From the NCBI RefSeq assembly GCF_900312745.1, contig NZ_OMPD01000008.1, positions 124,001 through 188,000 on the forward strand: 64,000 nt of DNA, given 5' to 3'. The notes under the pieces were generated by a model. That model had not been told where the DNA came from. It searched no databases and saw only the letters and a program-made list of their open reading frames with translations. This document shows, piece by piece, positions 36,940-45,353 of this stretch (positions are counted from its first letter, which is position 1; every line of letters begins with the position of its first letter). A program made the position numbers and the translations under genes. Origin of the DNA: Aquimarina sp. AU58 (GTDB lineage: Bacteria > Bacteroidota > Bacteroidia > Flavobacteriales > Flavobacteriaceae).

Positions 36940-39900
36940 ATGATGACCACAAAACAGATATATATATGTACAATAGCAATGTTTATAGGGTTTATAGGCT
37001 TCGCACAATTCGGAGGTGGAGATGGATTATTGTTCCGTGATGCCGATGCCGATGGTTATGGGAATCCAAACCTTACAATTTTTGATGATGGAGGCAACCA
37101 TCCTGGCTATGTAACCAATGGGGATGACTGTAATGACAGCGATCCACTTATTAATCCCAATAAAGCGTGGTATATAGACAATGACGGGGATGGCTGGGGT
37201 AGTAACTCAGTCGCTAAAAGACAATGCTATAAGCCTTCAGGCAATTATGTAGATAAAAGTGGAGATTGTAACGACAGTAATGCTTCAATACGACCAAGAA
37301 CCTTTTATCCTGATAATGATGGTGATGGGTATGGAGTGAGTAGTGGAGTTATTACCAGTTGTGGCTCTGTAAGTAATCCACCTCAAGGGTATGCCAATAA
37401 TCCTGATGATTGTAATGATACTAATGGAAGCCTACATCCTAATACAAGATGGTCATATGATGGCGATGGAGATGGCTGGGGAGGTAATGACATCTATTAT
37501 GTCGGTTGTTCAAGACCTAATGAACCTAAATACGCCGAATACATCCTGCAAGGAGGAGATTGTAATGACGGGAATGCAGCGATACATCCTAATACCGTTT
37601 GGTATAAGAATAGCGATGGAGATGGTTTTGCTAGCGATAAAAAAATCCAATGTACGAACCCCGGAAGTGGATATAGTTTAACGGTAAAACCATTAGGAGA
37701 TTGCAATGATAATAATGCTTCAATACATCCTAATACCGTCTGGTATAAGAATAGTGATGGAGATGGTTTTGCCAGTACAACTAAGACACAATGTACGAAC
37801 CCAGGAAGTGGATATAGTTTAATAGTGCTACCTTTAGGCGATTGCAATGATAATAACGCTTCAATTCACCCCAATACGGTTTGGTATGCTGATAGTGATG
37901 GAGATACCTGGGGGGATAAAAACGTAACCAAACAACAATGTACACAACCATCTGGGTTTGTAACCAATGACGATGATTATGATGATACTACCGTAAATAT
38001 AACCAATATTCAGCCACAGTATTTTTATAATGATGCCGATAATGATGGATTTGGCGACCCCAATGATGGAGTGTATTACAGTGTGCAACCTTCGGGGTAT
38101 ATCTTAAATAATCAGGATAGATGCCCCGAAATTTATGGAGAACGACTGGGATGTATAATAACTCCTCACCTGTTAACCTTATCTGATGAAAATTATGTAT
38201 TTACCAGGGTATATCAAGAAGAAATGTCATCACCCAGCCAAATCAAATATAATAAAGAGGTTATCGAGAGTGTTACCTATTTTGATGGATTAGGAAGGCC
38301 CTTACAGCAACGTTCTATTGCAGCATCACCAGGTGAAAACGATATTGTAACTCATGTAGCATATGATGATTATGGTCGACAAGACAAACAATACCTGCCT
38401 TTTGAAGCTAATACTACGGTGGGGAGTTATAAAGATGTAAATATAAATGCTGATATCAACTCGTATTATAAAACTACCTATGCAGATGATTTTGTGGGAA
38501 TAGATGCTAATCATAATGATTTTAATGCGTATTCACAAAGTATTTTTGAGAAGTCACCTCTTAATCGGGTGCTAGAACAAGGAGCGCCGGGAAAAGCCTG
38601 GAAAGCAAATTCTAATAGTGATAATGACCATACGATCAAATTTGATTGGGGTACCAATGTGGCTGATGAAGTAGTGTATTTTAGAGTAAACTTCGCAAAT
38701 CCAGGAAATACAGAAGACCCTAATCTGGTACAGGATGGTTTTTATACTCCCAATAAGTTGTATATCACCAGTACCAAAGACGAAAACTGGACTCCAGCAG
38801 ATGGGAATCTTCACACTACCAAAGAGTACAAGGATAAACAAGGTAGAATTGTCTTAAAAAGAACCTTTGCTTCGACAGGCTCAGCAACAGGGGCGCCGAG
38901 CGTAGTCGAGGCACATGATACGTATTATGTATATGATGATTTCGGGAATCTTACTTATGTGATTCCTCCCAAAGTAATTGTAGCAGATGGTGTAAGTGAT
39001 ACCGAGCTTGCCGAGTTGTGCTACCAATACAAATATGATAATCGCAATAGGCTTATCGAAAAGAAAATCCCTGGTAAGGATTGGGAGTATATTGTGTATA
39101 ATAAATTAGACCAACCTATTCTTACTCAGGATGCCAGCTTAAGAGAAGAGAATTCTGGTAAACCTTGGGATCAGTGGTTATTTACCAAATATGATGCGTT
39201 TGGCAGAGTAGTATATACAGGATCAATAATCAACGGAAGTACCAGAAAGGTGTTACAGGGAAGAGCTAATGCTTCGACTGATCCACAGTATGAAACCAAA
39301 AGCACTACCTCTAGTAGTATTGCAGGAACACCAACATATTATAGTCTGGATGCCTATCCAGATAGAGGGCTGTATAAAGTATATACGATCAATTATTATG
39401 ACGACTATACTTTTGATATCGCAGGATTGACCAACCCGGGAATGGTATATAACGAAGCTATTACCAATCGAACCAAAACACTACCTACCGGAAGCAAAGT
39501 ACGGGTGTTAGATACTAATGATTGGATTACCACGGTTACCTATTATGATAAAAAAGCAAGACCTATATATATAGCCAGTAAGAATGAGTATCTTAACACT
39601 ACAGATGTTATAGAAACCAAGTTGGATTTTGTAGGTAAGGTAGAAGAAACTACTACTAGACATAAGAAAGACAATAATGCTGAAATTGTTACTATAGATC
39701 GTTTTGAATACGATCATATGGGTAGATTAACAAAACAAACTCAAACTATAGGAAATCAGGAAGAAACGATTGTAGAAAATACCTATGATGCCCTAGGGCA
39801 GTTAGAAAGCAAGAAAACAGGGGGAGGATTACAAGAAGTTGATTATTCTTATAATGTACGGGGTTGGTTGACCAAGATCAATGATCCCGATATAGCTCTT

Positions 39901-41682
39901 GGGAACAAGCTTTTTGCTTTTGGTATAAATTATAATACTCCACAACATGGGACTACTGCTTTATATAATGGAAATATTGCAGAGACAAAATGGAAAACTG
40001 CCAATGATAATGTAGAGCGACATTACAAATACAGTTATGATGCTTTAAATCGAATTACCGATGCAAATTATAATAGTCAGGATAATAGTGAGCAGGATTG
40101 GTTTAGGGTTTTTGGGATTACCTATGATAAGAACGGTAACCTAAAATCATTAAAAAGACATAAAAAAGGAAGCCTTAATCAAAGTGTAGCTTTAGATTAC
40201 CTATCCTATACCTATGATACCGGGAATAAACTCTTAACTGTAGAAGAACAAATCGATGGAGCCAGTGGGTTTGAAGATGGCACTAATACCAATGATGATT
40301 ACACCTATGATGCTAATGGTAATATGATCATGGATCAAAACAAGGGGATTACCAGCATTACTTATAATCATTTAAATCTCCCTAAAACAGTAACTGTAAA
40401 TAATGCTTCTCATAATGGAAATATTACCTATATTTACGATGCCACTGGGGTAAAATTAAAAAAGATTACCACAGAAGGAAGTTCATTAACAACAGAGTAT
40501 GCTGGTAATTATGTGTATAAGAATGGGTCACTAGAATTCTTTAACCATGCAGAAGGGATTGTAGAACATGAAGCCGATGGATATAAGTATGTTTATCAGT
40601 TTAAAGACCATTTAGGGAATATACGATTATCGTACAAAGATGCTGATAAGGATGGTTCTATTACTCAAAGTGAGATCGTACAGGAGAAGAATTACTATCC
40701 TTTCGGTATGACTCATTCTGGATATAATAGTACACTGCGAGGAAGAAATCATAATTATGGATTTGGTAATAAAGAAGAACAGGATGAGTTAAGTCTTGGC
40801 TGGATAGATATAGATGCACGTAATTATAATCCAGAACTTGGACGTTGGATGAACGTGGATCAGAAAGCTGAATTGTTTTATGATTGGACACCATATAAGT
40901 ATAGCATGAATAATCCTATACTTTTATCTGATCCCGATGGTAATTGTGAGTTCTGTAAAACAGTTTTAAAAAGTGCTGTGAACGCATATAAAAGAACTCT
41001 TTCTAATACTTATGAAGGTGCAAAACAACTTGTTAGTAGTCCAATACAGACAGTTAAGAAGGCTGCAAGTAATCACTTTAGCAAATTAAGCAGTCCACAG
41101 GGGTTAGTAAGCTTAGCAAAAGATGCTGCATCAACAGCAACAGCAGGAATGTCAGATATAGCACATGATGTAGTAGAAACGGCTTTATCTGAAGATTCAG
41201 CTACAACATTGGGTAGTAAAATAGGAGAAAGAGCAGCTAATGTGACGGTTGAAGCTGCTGCAATAGCTACAGGTGAGTTAGTAGGTAAAGGATTACAAAG
41301 TTCTGTTAAAGCACTTAAAAATGTAGGTAAAGTAAAAACTAGTAAACCATTTGCTACGAAAACTTTTGATGATTCTACATCTTTGGTAGAAGGTACCCAA
41401 TTTTCGGGAACTATTTCTGGAGAAGGTGGAGCTATGACAGTTGAAATTGATATGATAGAAAAAATTGCAGAAGGTGCTACATCAAACGCCAGTTTGATTA
41501 CTGCTGCCGAATCTATTGCTGCTGAAAATGGAATGTCGAGTATTACTGTTGTAGGGCTTGTAGTTAATGATGCAGCAGCGGTTAAAGCAGCAGGTGAATA
41601 TGTTAAAGCGGGATATAGTATAAGTACAAAAACTGTTAATGGATCGACTCTATTAACAAGAACAAAAACACTTAAAAAGTAA
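36940..41682 (+). CDS. RHS repeat-associated core protein with MopE-like repeats and variable C-terminal region
   Basis: 1580 residues. A signal peptide (TIAMFIGFIGFAQ) is followed by about eight Asp-rich repeats of the MopE metal-binding type (about residues 26-397, DxDGDGWG ... GDCNDxNASIHPNT). Then come a DUF6443-like start (FTRVYQEEMSSPSQIKYNKEVIESVTYFDGLGRPLQQ, about 420), YD repeats, and the RHS core (FKDHLGNIRLSYKDADKDG ... YYPFGMTHSGYN ... DARNYNPELGRWMNVDQKAELFYDWTPYKYSMNNPILLSDPDGN, to about 1335). The final 245 residues are the variable region: an Ala-rich helical stretch and a 90-residue tip of unknown function. The stop overlaps the next gene by one base, the usual toxin-immunity spacing. 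Confidence 0.9.
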   Translation: MMTTKQIYICTIAMFIGFIGFAQFGGGDGLLFRDADADGYGNPNLTIFDDGGNHPGYVTNGDDCNDSDPLINPNKAWYIDNDGDGWGSNSVAKRQCYKPSGNYVDKSGDCNDSNASIRPRTFYPDNDGDGYGVSSGVITSCGSVSNPPQGYANNPDDCNDTNGSLHPNTRWSYDGDGDGWGGNDIYYVGCSRPNEPKYAEYILQGGDCNDGNAAIHPNTVWYKNSDGDGFASDKKIQCTNPGSGYSLTVKPLGDCNDNNASIHPNTVWYKNSDGDGFASTTKTQCTNPGSGYSLIVLPLGDCNDNNASIHPNTVWYADSDGDTWGDKNVTKQQCTQPSGFVTNDDDYDDTTVNITNIQPQYFYNDADNDGFGDPNDGVYYSVQPSGYILNNQDRCPEIYGERLGCIITPHLLTLSDENYVFTRVYQEEMSSPSQIKYNKEVIESVTYFDGLGRPLQQRSIAASPGENDIVTHVAYDDYGRQDKQYLPFEANTTVGSYKDVNINADINSYYKTTYADDFVGIDANHNDFNAYSQSIFEKSPLNRVLEQGAPGKAWKANSNSDNDHTIKFDWGTNVADEVVYFRVNFANPGNTEDPNLVQDGFYTPNKLYITSTKDENWTPADGNLHTTKEYKDKQGRIVLKRTFASTGSATGAPSVVEAHDTYYVYDDFGNLTYVIPPKVIVADGVSDTELAELCYQYKYDNRNRLIEKKIPGKDWEYIVYNKLDQPILTQDASLREENSGKPWDQWLFTKYDAFGRVVYTGSIINGSTRKVLQGRANASTDPQYETKSTTSSSIAGTPTYYSLDAYPDRGLYKVYTINYYDDYTFDIAGLTNPGMVYNEAITNRTKTLPTGSKVRVLDTNDWITTVTYYDKKARPIYIASKNEYLNTTDVIETKLDFVGKVEETTTRHKKDNNAEIVTIDRFEYDHMGRLTKQTQTIGNQEETIVENTYDALGQLESKKTGGGLQEVDYSYNVRGWLTKINDPDIALGNKLFAFGINYNTPQHGTTALYNGNIAETKWKTANDNVERHYKYSYDALNRITDANYNSQDNSEQDWFRVFGITYDKNGNLKSLKRHKKGSLNQSVALDYLSYTYDTGNKLLTVEEQIDGASGFEDGTNTNDDYTYDANGNMIMDQNKGITSITYNHLNLPKTVTVNNASHNGNITYIYDATGVKLKKITTEGSSLTTEYAGNYVYKNGSLEFFNHAEGIVEHEADGYKYVYQFKDHLGNIRLSYKDADKDGSITQSEIVQEKNYYPFGMTHSGYNSTLRGRNHNYGFGNKEEQDELSLGWIDIDARNYNPELGRWMNVDQKAELFYDWTPYKYSMNNPILLSDPDGNCEFCKTVLKSAVNAYKRTLSNTYEGAKQLVSSPIQTVKKAASNHFSKLSSPQGLVSLAKDAASTATAGMSDIAHDVVETALSEDSATTLGSKIGERAANVTVEAAAIATGELVGKGLQSSVKALKNVGKVKTSKPFATKTFDDSTSLVEGTQFSGTISGEGGAMTVEIDMIEKIAEGATSNASLITAAESIAAENGMSSITVVGLVVNDAAAVKAAGEYVKAGYSISTKTVNGSTLLTRTKTLKK
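37555..37977 (+). repeat. 141-bp internal tandem repeats in the MopE-like region
   Basis: Units beginning GGAGATTG at 37555 and 37696 and GGCGATTG at 37837 have an exact 141-bp (47-codon) period. The first two units are nearly identical over long runs (for example ATACATCCTAATACCGT), indicating recent duplication or gene conversion. More diverged units lie on either side. Confidence 0.8.
38870..38910 (+). repeat. Interspersed palindromic repeat inside the second RHS gene
   Basis: CTTCGACAGGCTCAG (38870-38884) and CGAGCGTAGTCGAG (38897-38910) are two halves of the dispersed CTTCGA...TCGAG-type repeat. It inserts about 12 residues (ASTGSATGAPSVV) between LKRTF and EAHDTYYVYDDFGN, which are adjacent or nearly so in related RHS proteins. 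The frame is kept. Confidence 0.6.
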
Positions 41683-42146
41683 TGGATCATTTATATAGAT
41701 ATAAACTAATTATTAAGAAATTAGAGGAGCTTTATGGAACTTTAGAAAATCTAAAGACTAATAATAAAAATTTGCATACAAGAGTCTATACAGATATAAA
41801 GTTATTTAGAAATAATCATGAGTTTAAGCTGGCATCTAAAGAATTACCTGTTTTAGAGTGTCAATTAGATAATGACAATTATATTTTAGCCACGACAAAT
41901 TCATTATTTAGTATTTATAATAATATTAGATATGAAATGCAGTATTCTGACTTTTCTAAAAATGATAAGAAGTATTTTTCTAAAAGTGGTCAAATAGCTG
42001 AAGGAGAAACAAGAGTTTTTAAATATTACCTAAAAAATGGAGAGGAATTTTTATATGAAATAGATTCTTTGTACCCTGCTGATATTGTTCATAATAGACT
42101 TGTTTTAAGTATGCGTTTTGGAAAATATGATTCCCCCGCTGGGTAA
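41682..42146 (+). CDS. Candidate immunity protein for the RHS C-terminal region
   Basis: 154 residues, no signal peptide, predicted cytosolic, helical N-terminus (LYRYKLIIKKLEELYGTLENL) and beta-rich remainder (EGETRVFKYYLKNGEEFLYEIDSLYP). No family is recognised. Its ATG overlaps the RHS stop by one base (TAATG), so translation is coupled, which is the usual place of an RHS immunity gene. The last four codons (SPAG) come from a junction element (TCCCCCGCTGGG) that also cuts into two other genes here, so the native C-terminus is probably lost or replaced. Confidence 0.6.
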   Translation: MDHLYRYKLIIKKLEELYGTLENLKTNNKNLHTRVYTDIKLFRNNHEFKLASKELPVLECQLDNDNYILATTNSLFSIYNNIRYEMQYSDFSKNDKKYFSKSGQIAEGETRVFKYYLKNGEEFLYEIDSLYPADIVHNRLVLSMRFGKYDSPAG

Positions 42147-42226
42147 TGGGTCAAACTGGTGCTTTTGAAAAGAGTACTATAAAGTTTGATTATCAAATAA
42201 ATGATATAAGTAAAAAAGAGTTGTAG
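42132..42226 (+). pseudogene. Junction element A and remnant tail (GQTGAFEK)
   Basis: TCCCCCGCTGGG (42132-42143) ends the preceding gene. Directly after it, in another frame, ATG 42146 opens a 26-codon frame reading MGQTGAFEKSTIKFDYQIND and ending SKKEL. A related peptide (MDQTGAFEKKRIHGINYQ) occurs at 42524 and a third partial copy (GQIGAW) at 42682. These look like 3' ends of displaced cassette genes. No independent expression signal was seen. Confidence 0.5.
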
Positions 42227-42243
42227 AAATACGACTCTTTTTT
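42214..42243 (+). terminator. Terminator after the first cassette
   Basis: AAAGAGTTGT pairs with ACGACTCTTT (10 bp with one G-U) around a 6-nt loop, followed by a T run. It closes the RHS-immunity transcription unit and overlaps the end of the GQTGAFEK remnant. Confidence 0.75.
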
Positions 42244-42330
42244 TATGCTCTAAAGTGAGCTAAGAAAACAGTTCTCTAGCCTGCCAGAAAGGAGGAAAAG
42301 AAAAATACAACCCTATCAAAACTTAAATCT

Positions 42331-42393
42331 ATGCGAACAAACAACATTGCTGAGATACAGATCAGCTACTCCCCCGCTGCTCCTAGCGTGTAA
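42331..42393 (+). pseudogene. 5' fragment of a RadC/JAB-like gene cut by element B
   Basis: ATG 42331 opens MRTNNIAEIQISYS and then runs into the repeat, ending PAAPSV-stop. The beginning resembles the N-terminus of Bacteroidota RadC-type JAB-domain proteins (x-VAEIQVSY), but the fragment is only 14 native codons, so the assignment is tentative. The element joins in the same reading frame as in the VOC-gene fragment at 45572. Confidence 0.45.
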
Positions 42394-42498
42394 TTGATCG
42401 CTACCGCTATGCCTCTTGGCTAGTGGCGTTTTGAGCGAGGGTTACGAGTAATAAATAAATTATACTAAATCCACAGCATTAATGTTGTAGATTTTTTT
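42370..42498 (+). repeat. Cassette-junction element, long copy B
   Basis: A 129-bp element starting TCCCCCGCTGCTCCTAGCG, with inner palindromes TAGCG-N10-CGCTA and a far partner GGCTAGTGGCG, ending in a terminator-like hairpin (ATCCACAGCA ... TGTTGTAGAT, then Ts). It is nearly identical to 45610-45739 except for a divergent patch of about 20 bp in the middle. Short derivatives lie at 42132, 44898 and 45354. Confidence 0.75.
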
Positions 42499-42523
42499 AT
42501 TTATAAGCTAATCTAGTTTAGTA

Positions 42524-42580
42524 ATGGATCAAACTGGTGCTTTTGAGAAAAAGCGTATTCACGGTATTAATTATCAATAA
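42524..42580 (+). pseudogene. Second remnant tail (QTGAFEK)
   Basis: An 18-codon frame, MDQTGAFEKKRIHGINYQ, similar in its first nine residues to the peptide at 42146, and again followed directly by a terminator hairpin. A third, more decayed copy of the nucleotide motif GGTCAAATTGGTGCTT lies at 42684-42699. Interpreted as the 3' end of a lost cassette gene. Confidence 0.45.
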
Positions 42581-42592
42581 CTTACAAAACAG

Positions 42593-42617
42593 ACAAGCCT
42601 CAATTAAAGAGGCTTGT
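42593..42617 (+). terminator. Terminator after the second remnant
   Basis: ACAAGCCTC (42593-42601) pairs perfectly with GAGGCTTGT (42609-42617) around loop AATTAAA; short T run. A terminator with no complete gene before it supports the idea that a gene was removed. Confidence 0.7.
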
Positions 42618-42819
42618 TTATGTTGTTTACACTATCTAAAATTGCTTAGAACCTATTAAATAAGGGTTTTATATTGCTACGTGGGTCAAATTGGTGCTTG
42701 GTTATATTTGCTAACTAAACAAGTGAAATATTAGCTATATTTACGACGCCACTGGGGTAAAATTAAAAAAGATTACCACAGAGGGAAGTTCATCAACAAC
42801 AGAATATGCCGGTAATTAT

Positions 42820-43944
42820 GTGTATAAGAATGGCATTTTAGAATTTTTCAACCATCCAGAAGGTATAGTAGAGAAAGAAGCTGACGGGTATAAATATATA
42901 TATCAGTTTAAAGACCATTTAGGGAACATCAGACTATCCTACAAAGATGCTGATAAAGACGGGACGATTACACAAAACGAGATCGTACAGGAGAAAAACT
43001 ATTATCCATTTGGGCTGCAACACAAAGGGTACAACTTTGCCGTGAATGGTAGGAAGCATCAATATAAATATAATGGTAAGGAGTTTGAAGAAAATTTAGG
43101 ACTTAATTGGTATGATTATGGTGCTAGGCGTTACGACCCTGCAATTGGGAGATGGTTTGTAAACGATAATCTTGCTGATGATGAAATGCAAATTGATAAA
43201 TCTCCTTATGCATATAGTTGGAATTCTCCCATTAGTTTAAATGATCCTGATGGAAATTGTCCTTGGTGTATAGGGGCACTGGTAGGTGCTGTTACTGAAT
43301 ATGCAGTTCAAGCCACAATTAATTTAGCTAAAGGTCAGAACCTTGGTGATGCGCTTTGGAATAACATTGATGGGGTGGATGTTTTAGTAGCAGCAGGAGA
43401 GGGTGCATTGACTAGTGGAGCAAGTGCAGTCAGAAGAGTTGCTATAACTGCAGGAGCTGAAGTAGTAAAAGCTGCTGTCGATTATAATGGAAATGGTAAT
43501 TTTGATATTGCTGTAGTTGGGCAGGGTAAAGGGCTTACTGTTACTGGAGAAAGCCAAAAGACTGCAAAAGGAATTGCGATTGACACAGCAATCGGAATTG
43601 CTGGAGCAGAAGGTTCTAATAAAATTGATAATGTTATTAAGAATTCTAGTAATGCAGCAGTTAAATCTACTAAATCTATTGTAACTGCAACTTCTAAAAA
43701 TTTAGATAAAGCTAATAATGTAACTAGAAATGGGACTAAAAGTGCAAGAAATTTTAAAGGAAAATCTTCCAATGAAGCTTTCAAAGGTTTTAGTGCAGCA
43801 AAGCAATCGCAAGATATAGCAAATGGAGTTAATAGTAATCTTAATAGTATTAGAGTTGGTACGGGTACAGTAGAAGGATCAGCTTCCTCAAATTTGGCTG
43901 AAAAAGCACAAAAAACAATAAAATCTGAAGATGAACAAAACTAA
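42820..43944 (+). CDS. Orphan RHS core and C-terminal cassette (no proper 5' end)
   Basis: 374 residues if started at GTG 42820. The frame is open from 42727, and from about 42736 the DNA is nearly identical to 40430-40530 of the full RHS gene (TATATTTACGA then GCCACTGGGGTAAAATTAAA), so the start codon is arbitrary. It contains the RHS core (FKDHLGNIRLSYKDADKDG, YYPFGLQHKGYN, YGARRYDPAIGRW, SPYAYSWNSPISLNDPDGNCPWC) and then a different 230-residue C-terminal region (after about residue 142): Ala/Gly-rich segments, then Lys/Asn-rich ending EDEQN. No nuclease motif is recognised. It has no signal peptide or promoter; it looks like a stored or displaced toxin tip. Confidence 0.75.
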   Translation: MYKNGILEFFNHPEGIVEKEADGYKYIYQFKDHLGNIRLSYKDADKDGTITQNEIVQEKNYYPFGLQHKGYNFAVNGRKHQYKYNGKEFEENLGLNWYDYGARRYDPAIGRWFVNDNLADDEMQIDKSPYAYSWNSPISLNDPDGNCPWCIGALVGAVTEYAVQATINLAKGQNLGDALWNNIDGVDVLVAAGEGALTSGASAVRRVAITAGAEVVKAAVDYNGNGNFDIAVVGQGKGLTVTGESQKTAKGIAIDTAIGIAGAEGSNKIDNVIKNSSNAAVKSTKSIVTATSKNLDKANNVTRNGTKSARNFKGKSSNEAFKGFSAAKQSQDIANGVNSNLNSIRVGTGTVEGSASSNLAEKAQKTIKSEDEQN

Positions 43945-44272
43945 CATTAAGAATAAAAGGTATTTGATTTTTGTTGTGCTTGTTTTTAGTTTAGTAACAT
44001 TTAAAATTTATCAAACAGTTGAAAAAAACAACTCATTGAATGAAAACTCACAATATACTATTGCAAAAATAACCGATAAATATTATGTTAAAAGTAAAGG
44101 TTATTATGTTCACTACACTTATATAGTAGATTTAAAAGAATATAATAGAAGTTGTAAAGTGATGACAGATGAACAAAAAGTTAAAATAGGAGATAAGTAT
44201 AAAGTCCAATATTCACAGGATGAGCCAGAAAACAGTCAATTAATTTTTAAAGAAAGAATAATAAATGAATAA
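43931..44272 (+). CDS. Small membrane-anchored protein, candidate immunity of the orphan cassette
   Basis: 113 residues. One N-terminal helix (YLIFVVLVFSLVTFKIYQ) and a beta-rich extracytoplasmic domain (YTIAKITDKYYVKSKGYYVHYTYIV ... VKIGDKYKVQYSQDEPENSQLIF) of DUF3592-like pattern. The start lies 14 bp inside the end of the orphan RHS frame and the end overlaps the following gene by 8 bp, so the three genes were built as one translationally coupled unit. Immunity is inferred from position only; a membrane-located immunity would suit a toxin acting in the envelope. Confidence 0.6.
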   Translation: MNKTNIKNKRYLIFVVLVFSLVTFKIYQTVEKNNSLNENSQYTIAKITDKYYVKSKGYYVHYTYIVDLKEYNRSCKVMTDEQKVKIGDKYKVQYSQDEPENSQLIFKERIINE

Positions 44273-44894
44273 ACTTTTTGTAGTACTAGTTTTGTCTAGC
44301 ATGTTTGCCTTAGGTCAAAATTTTGAAGGCAAGGTAATATATCAAAATAATTACGAAAGTAAAACTCCTAATTTGACTAATGAACAACTTAACTTGTTAA
44401 TGGGTACTGTTCAAGAGTATATAATTAAAAAAGGGAATTACAAAACTTCTTTTAATGGTCAATTAAGCCAATATCAATTATATAGAAATAAAGAGAATAA
44501 GTTATATAATAAGTTTTCTACAAATAATGTGTTATATTGGAGTGATGGGGCTATTGAGGGCGAAAAGGTTATTGATTTTAAAATCATAAAGGATAAAGAA
44601 AATATTTTAGGGTTGAAATGTGATGAACTTACTATGAAGACTTCAAAAGGTACATATGTATATTATTATAATTCTAAATACTCTATAGATCCAGATTATT
44701 TTAAGAAACACCTTTTTGGAAATTGGTATACTTATGTGAAAGAATCTAAATCTATTCCATTAAAAATGGTAATGGATACACCTGAATTTAAATCAACCAG
44801 TATAGCTATTAAAATAGAAGAATTAGACGTAAAAAAAGAAATATTTGAATTACCTAAGATTCCTATAGAACCTATTAGTAATTTTGGTAAATAG
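44265..44894 (+). CDS. GLPGLI-like secreted protein
   Basis: 209 residues with a signal peptide (LFVVLVLSSMFALGQ). The beginning of the mature protein (NFEGKVIYQNNYESK) and the pattern ILGLKCDELTMKTSKGTYVYYYNSKYSIDPDYF recall the GLPGLI/DUF4412 group of Bacteroidota envelope proteins. Function unknown. It overlaps the upstream gene (ATGAATAA) and ends 3 bp before a junction element. Confidence 0.65.
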   Translation: MNKLFVVLVLSSMFALGQNFEGKVIYQNNYESKTPNLTNEQLNLLMGTVQEYIIKKGNYKTSFNGQLSQYQLYRNKENKLYNKFSTNNVLYWSDGAIEGEKVIDFKIIKDKENILGLKCDELTMKTSKGTYVYYYNSKYSIDPDYFKKHLFGNWYTYVKESKSIPLKMVMDTPEFKSTSIAIKIEELDVKKEIFELPKIPIEPISNFGK

Positions 44895-44897
44895 AAT

Positions 44898-44919
44898 TCC
44901 CCCGCTCTCGCTAGTGGCG
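44898..44919 (+). repeat. Cassette-junction element, short copy C
   Basis: TCCCCCGCTCTCGCTAGTGG followed by CG: the outer ends of the long element (TCCCCCGCT and CTAGTGGCG) joined with the middle missing. It begins 3 bp after the stop of the GLPGLI-like gene. Confidence 0.65.
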
Positions 44920-44980
44920 TCAAAGCTTGCAGATAGAAGTCCTTTTAATTTACACAATAAAGAGTTTAAAATAAATTTTT

Positions 44981-45343
44981 ATGGCAAAGGAAATATATCA
45001 AATTAAAAAAGCTTTAGGTCTACTATTATTATGTGTTATTTTAACATCTTGTCAACCTCCTAAAGAACAGGATTTACTAGATGAAGCAAGATTTAATTTT
45101 GAAAATATAACTTTTGATAGGGGTATGGACAGATTGTCTTTTAAAGGGCCAATTATTAAAAATAGGGTTGAGAATTTTAAAGCAGACCCAGGATACAAAG
45201 TATATGGGTGGTATTATGTTCATAGAAAAGATACTATATGGGTTTATGCAAAAGTTGATACTCTTTTACAGAAAGAAACATCAATTCATTTTTCAAATAA
45301 TATAGATGAACATATTGATGAATTAGATAGAAGAATGCAATAA
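44981..45343 (+). CDS. Uncharacterised small lipoprotein
   Basis: 120 residues; signal peptide with lipobox VILTSC (Cys24). The mature part has no recognised domain (DRLSFKGPIIKNRVENFKADPGYKVYGWYYVHRKDTIWVYAKVDT). It is flanked on both sides by junction-element copies C (44898) and D (45354), i.e. it forms a self-contained cassette of about 430 bp. Role unknown; a lipoprotein immunity or accessory factor is possible. Confidence 0.6.
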   Translation: MAKEIYQIKKALGLLLLCVILTSCQPPKEQDLLDEARFNFENITFDRGMDRLSFKGPIIKNRVENFKADPGYKVYGWYYVHRKDTIWVYAKVDTLLQKETSIHFSNNIDEHIDELDRRMQ

Positions 45344-45353
45344 AAATTAGAAA

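Noticed and set aside
41073..41690. 205-codon minus-strand frame opposite the RHS tip
   Set aside because: A shadow of the Ala-rich coding sequence of the RHS gene on the plus strand.
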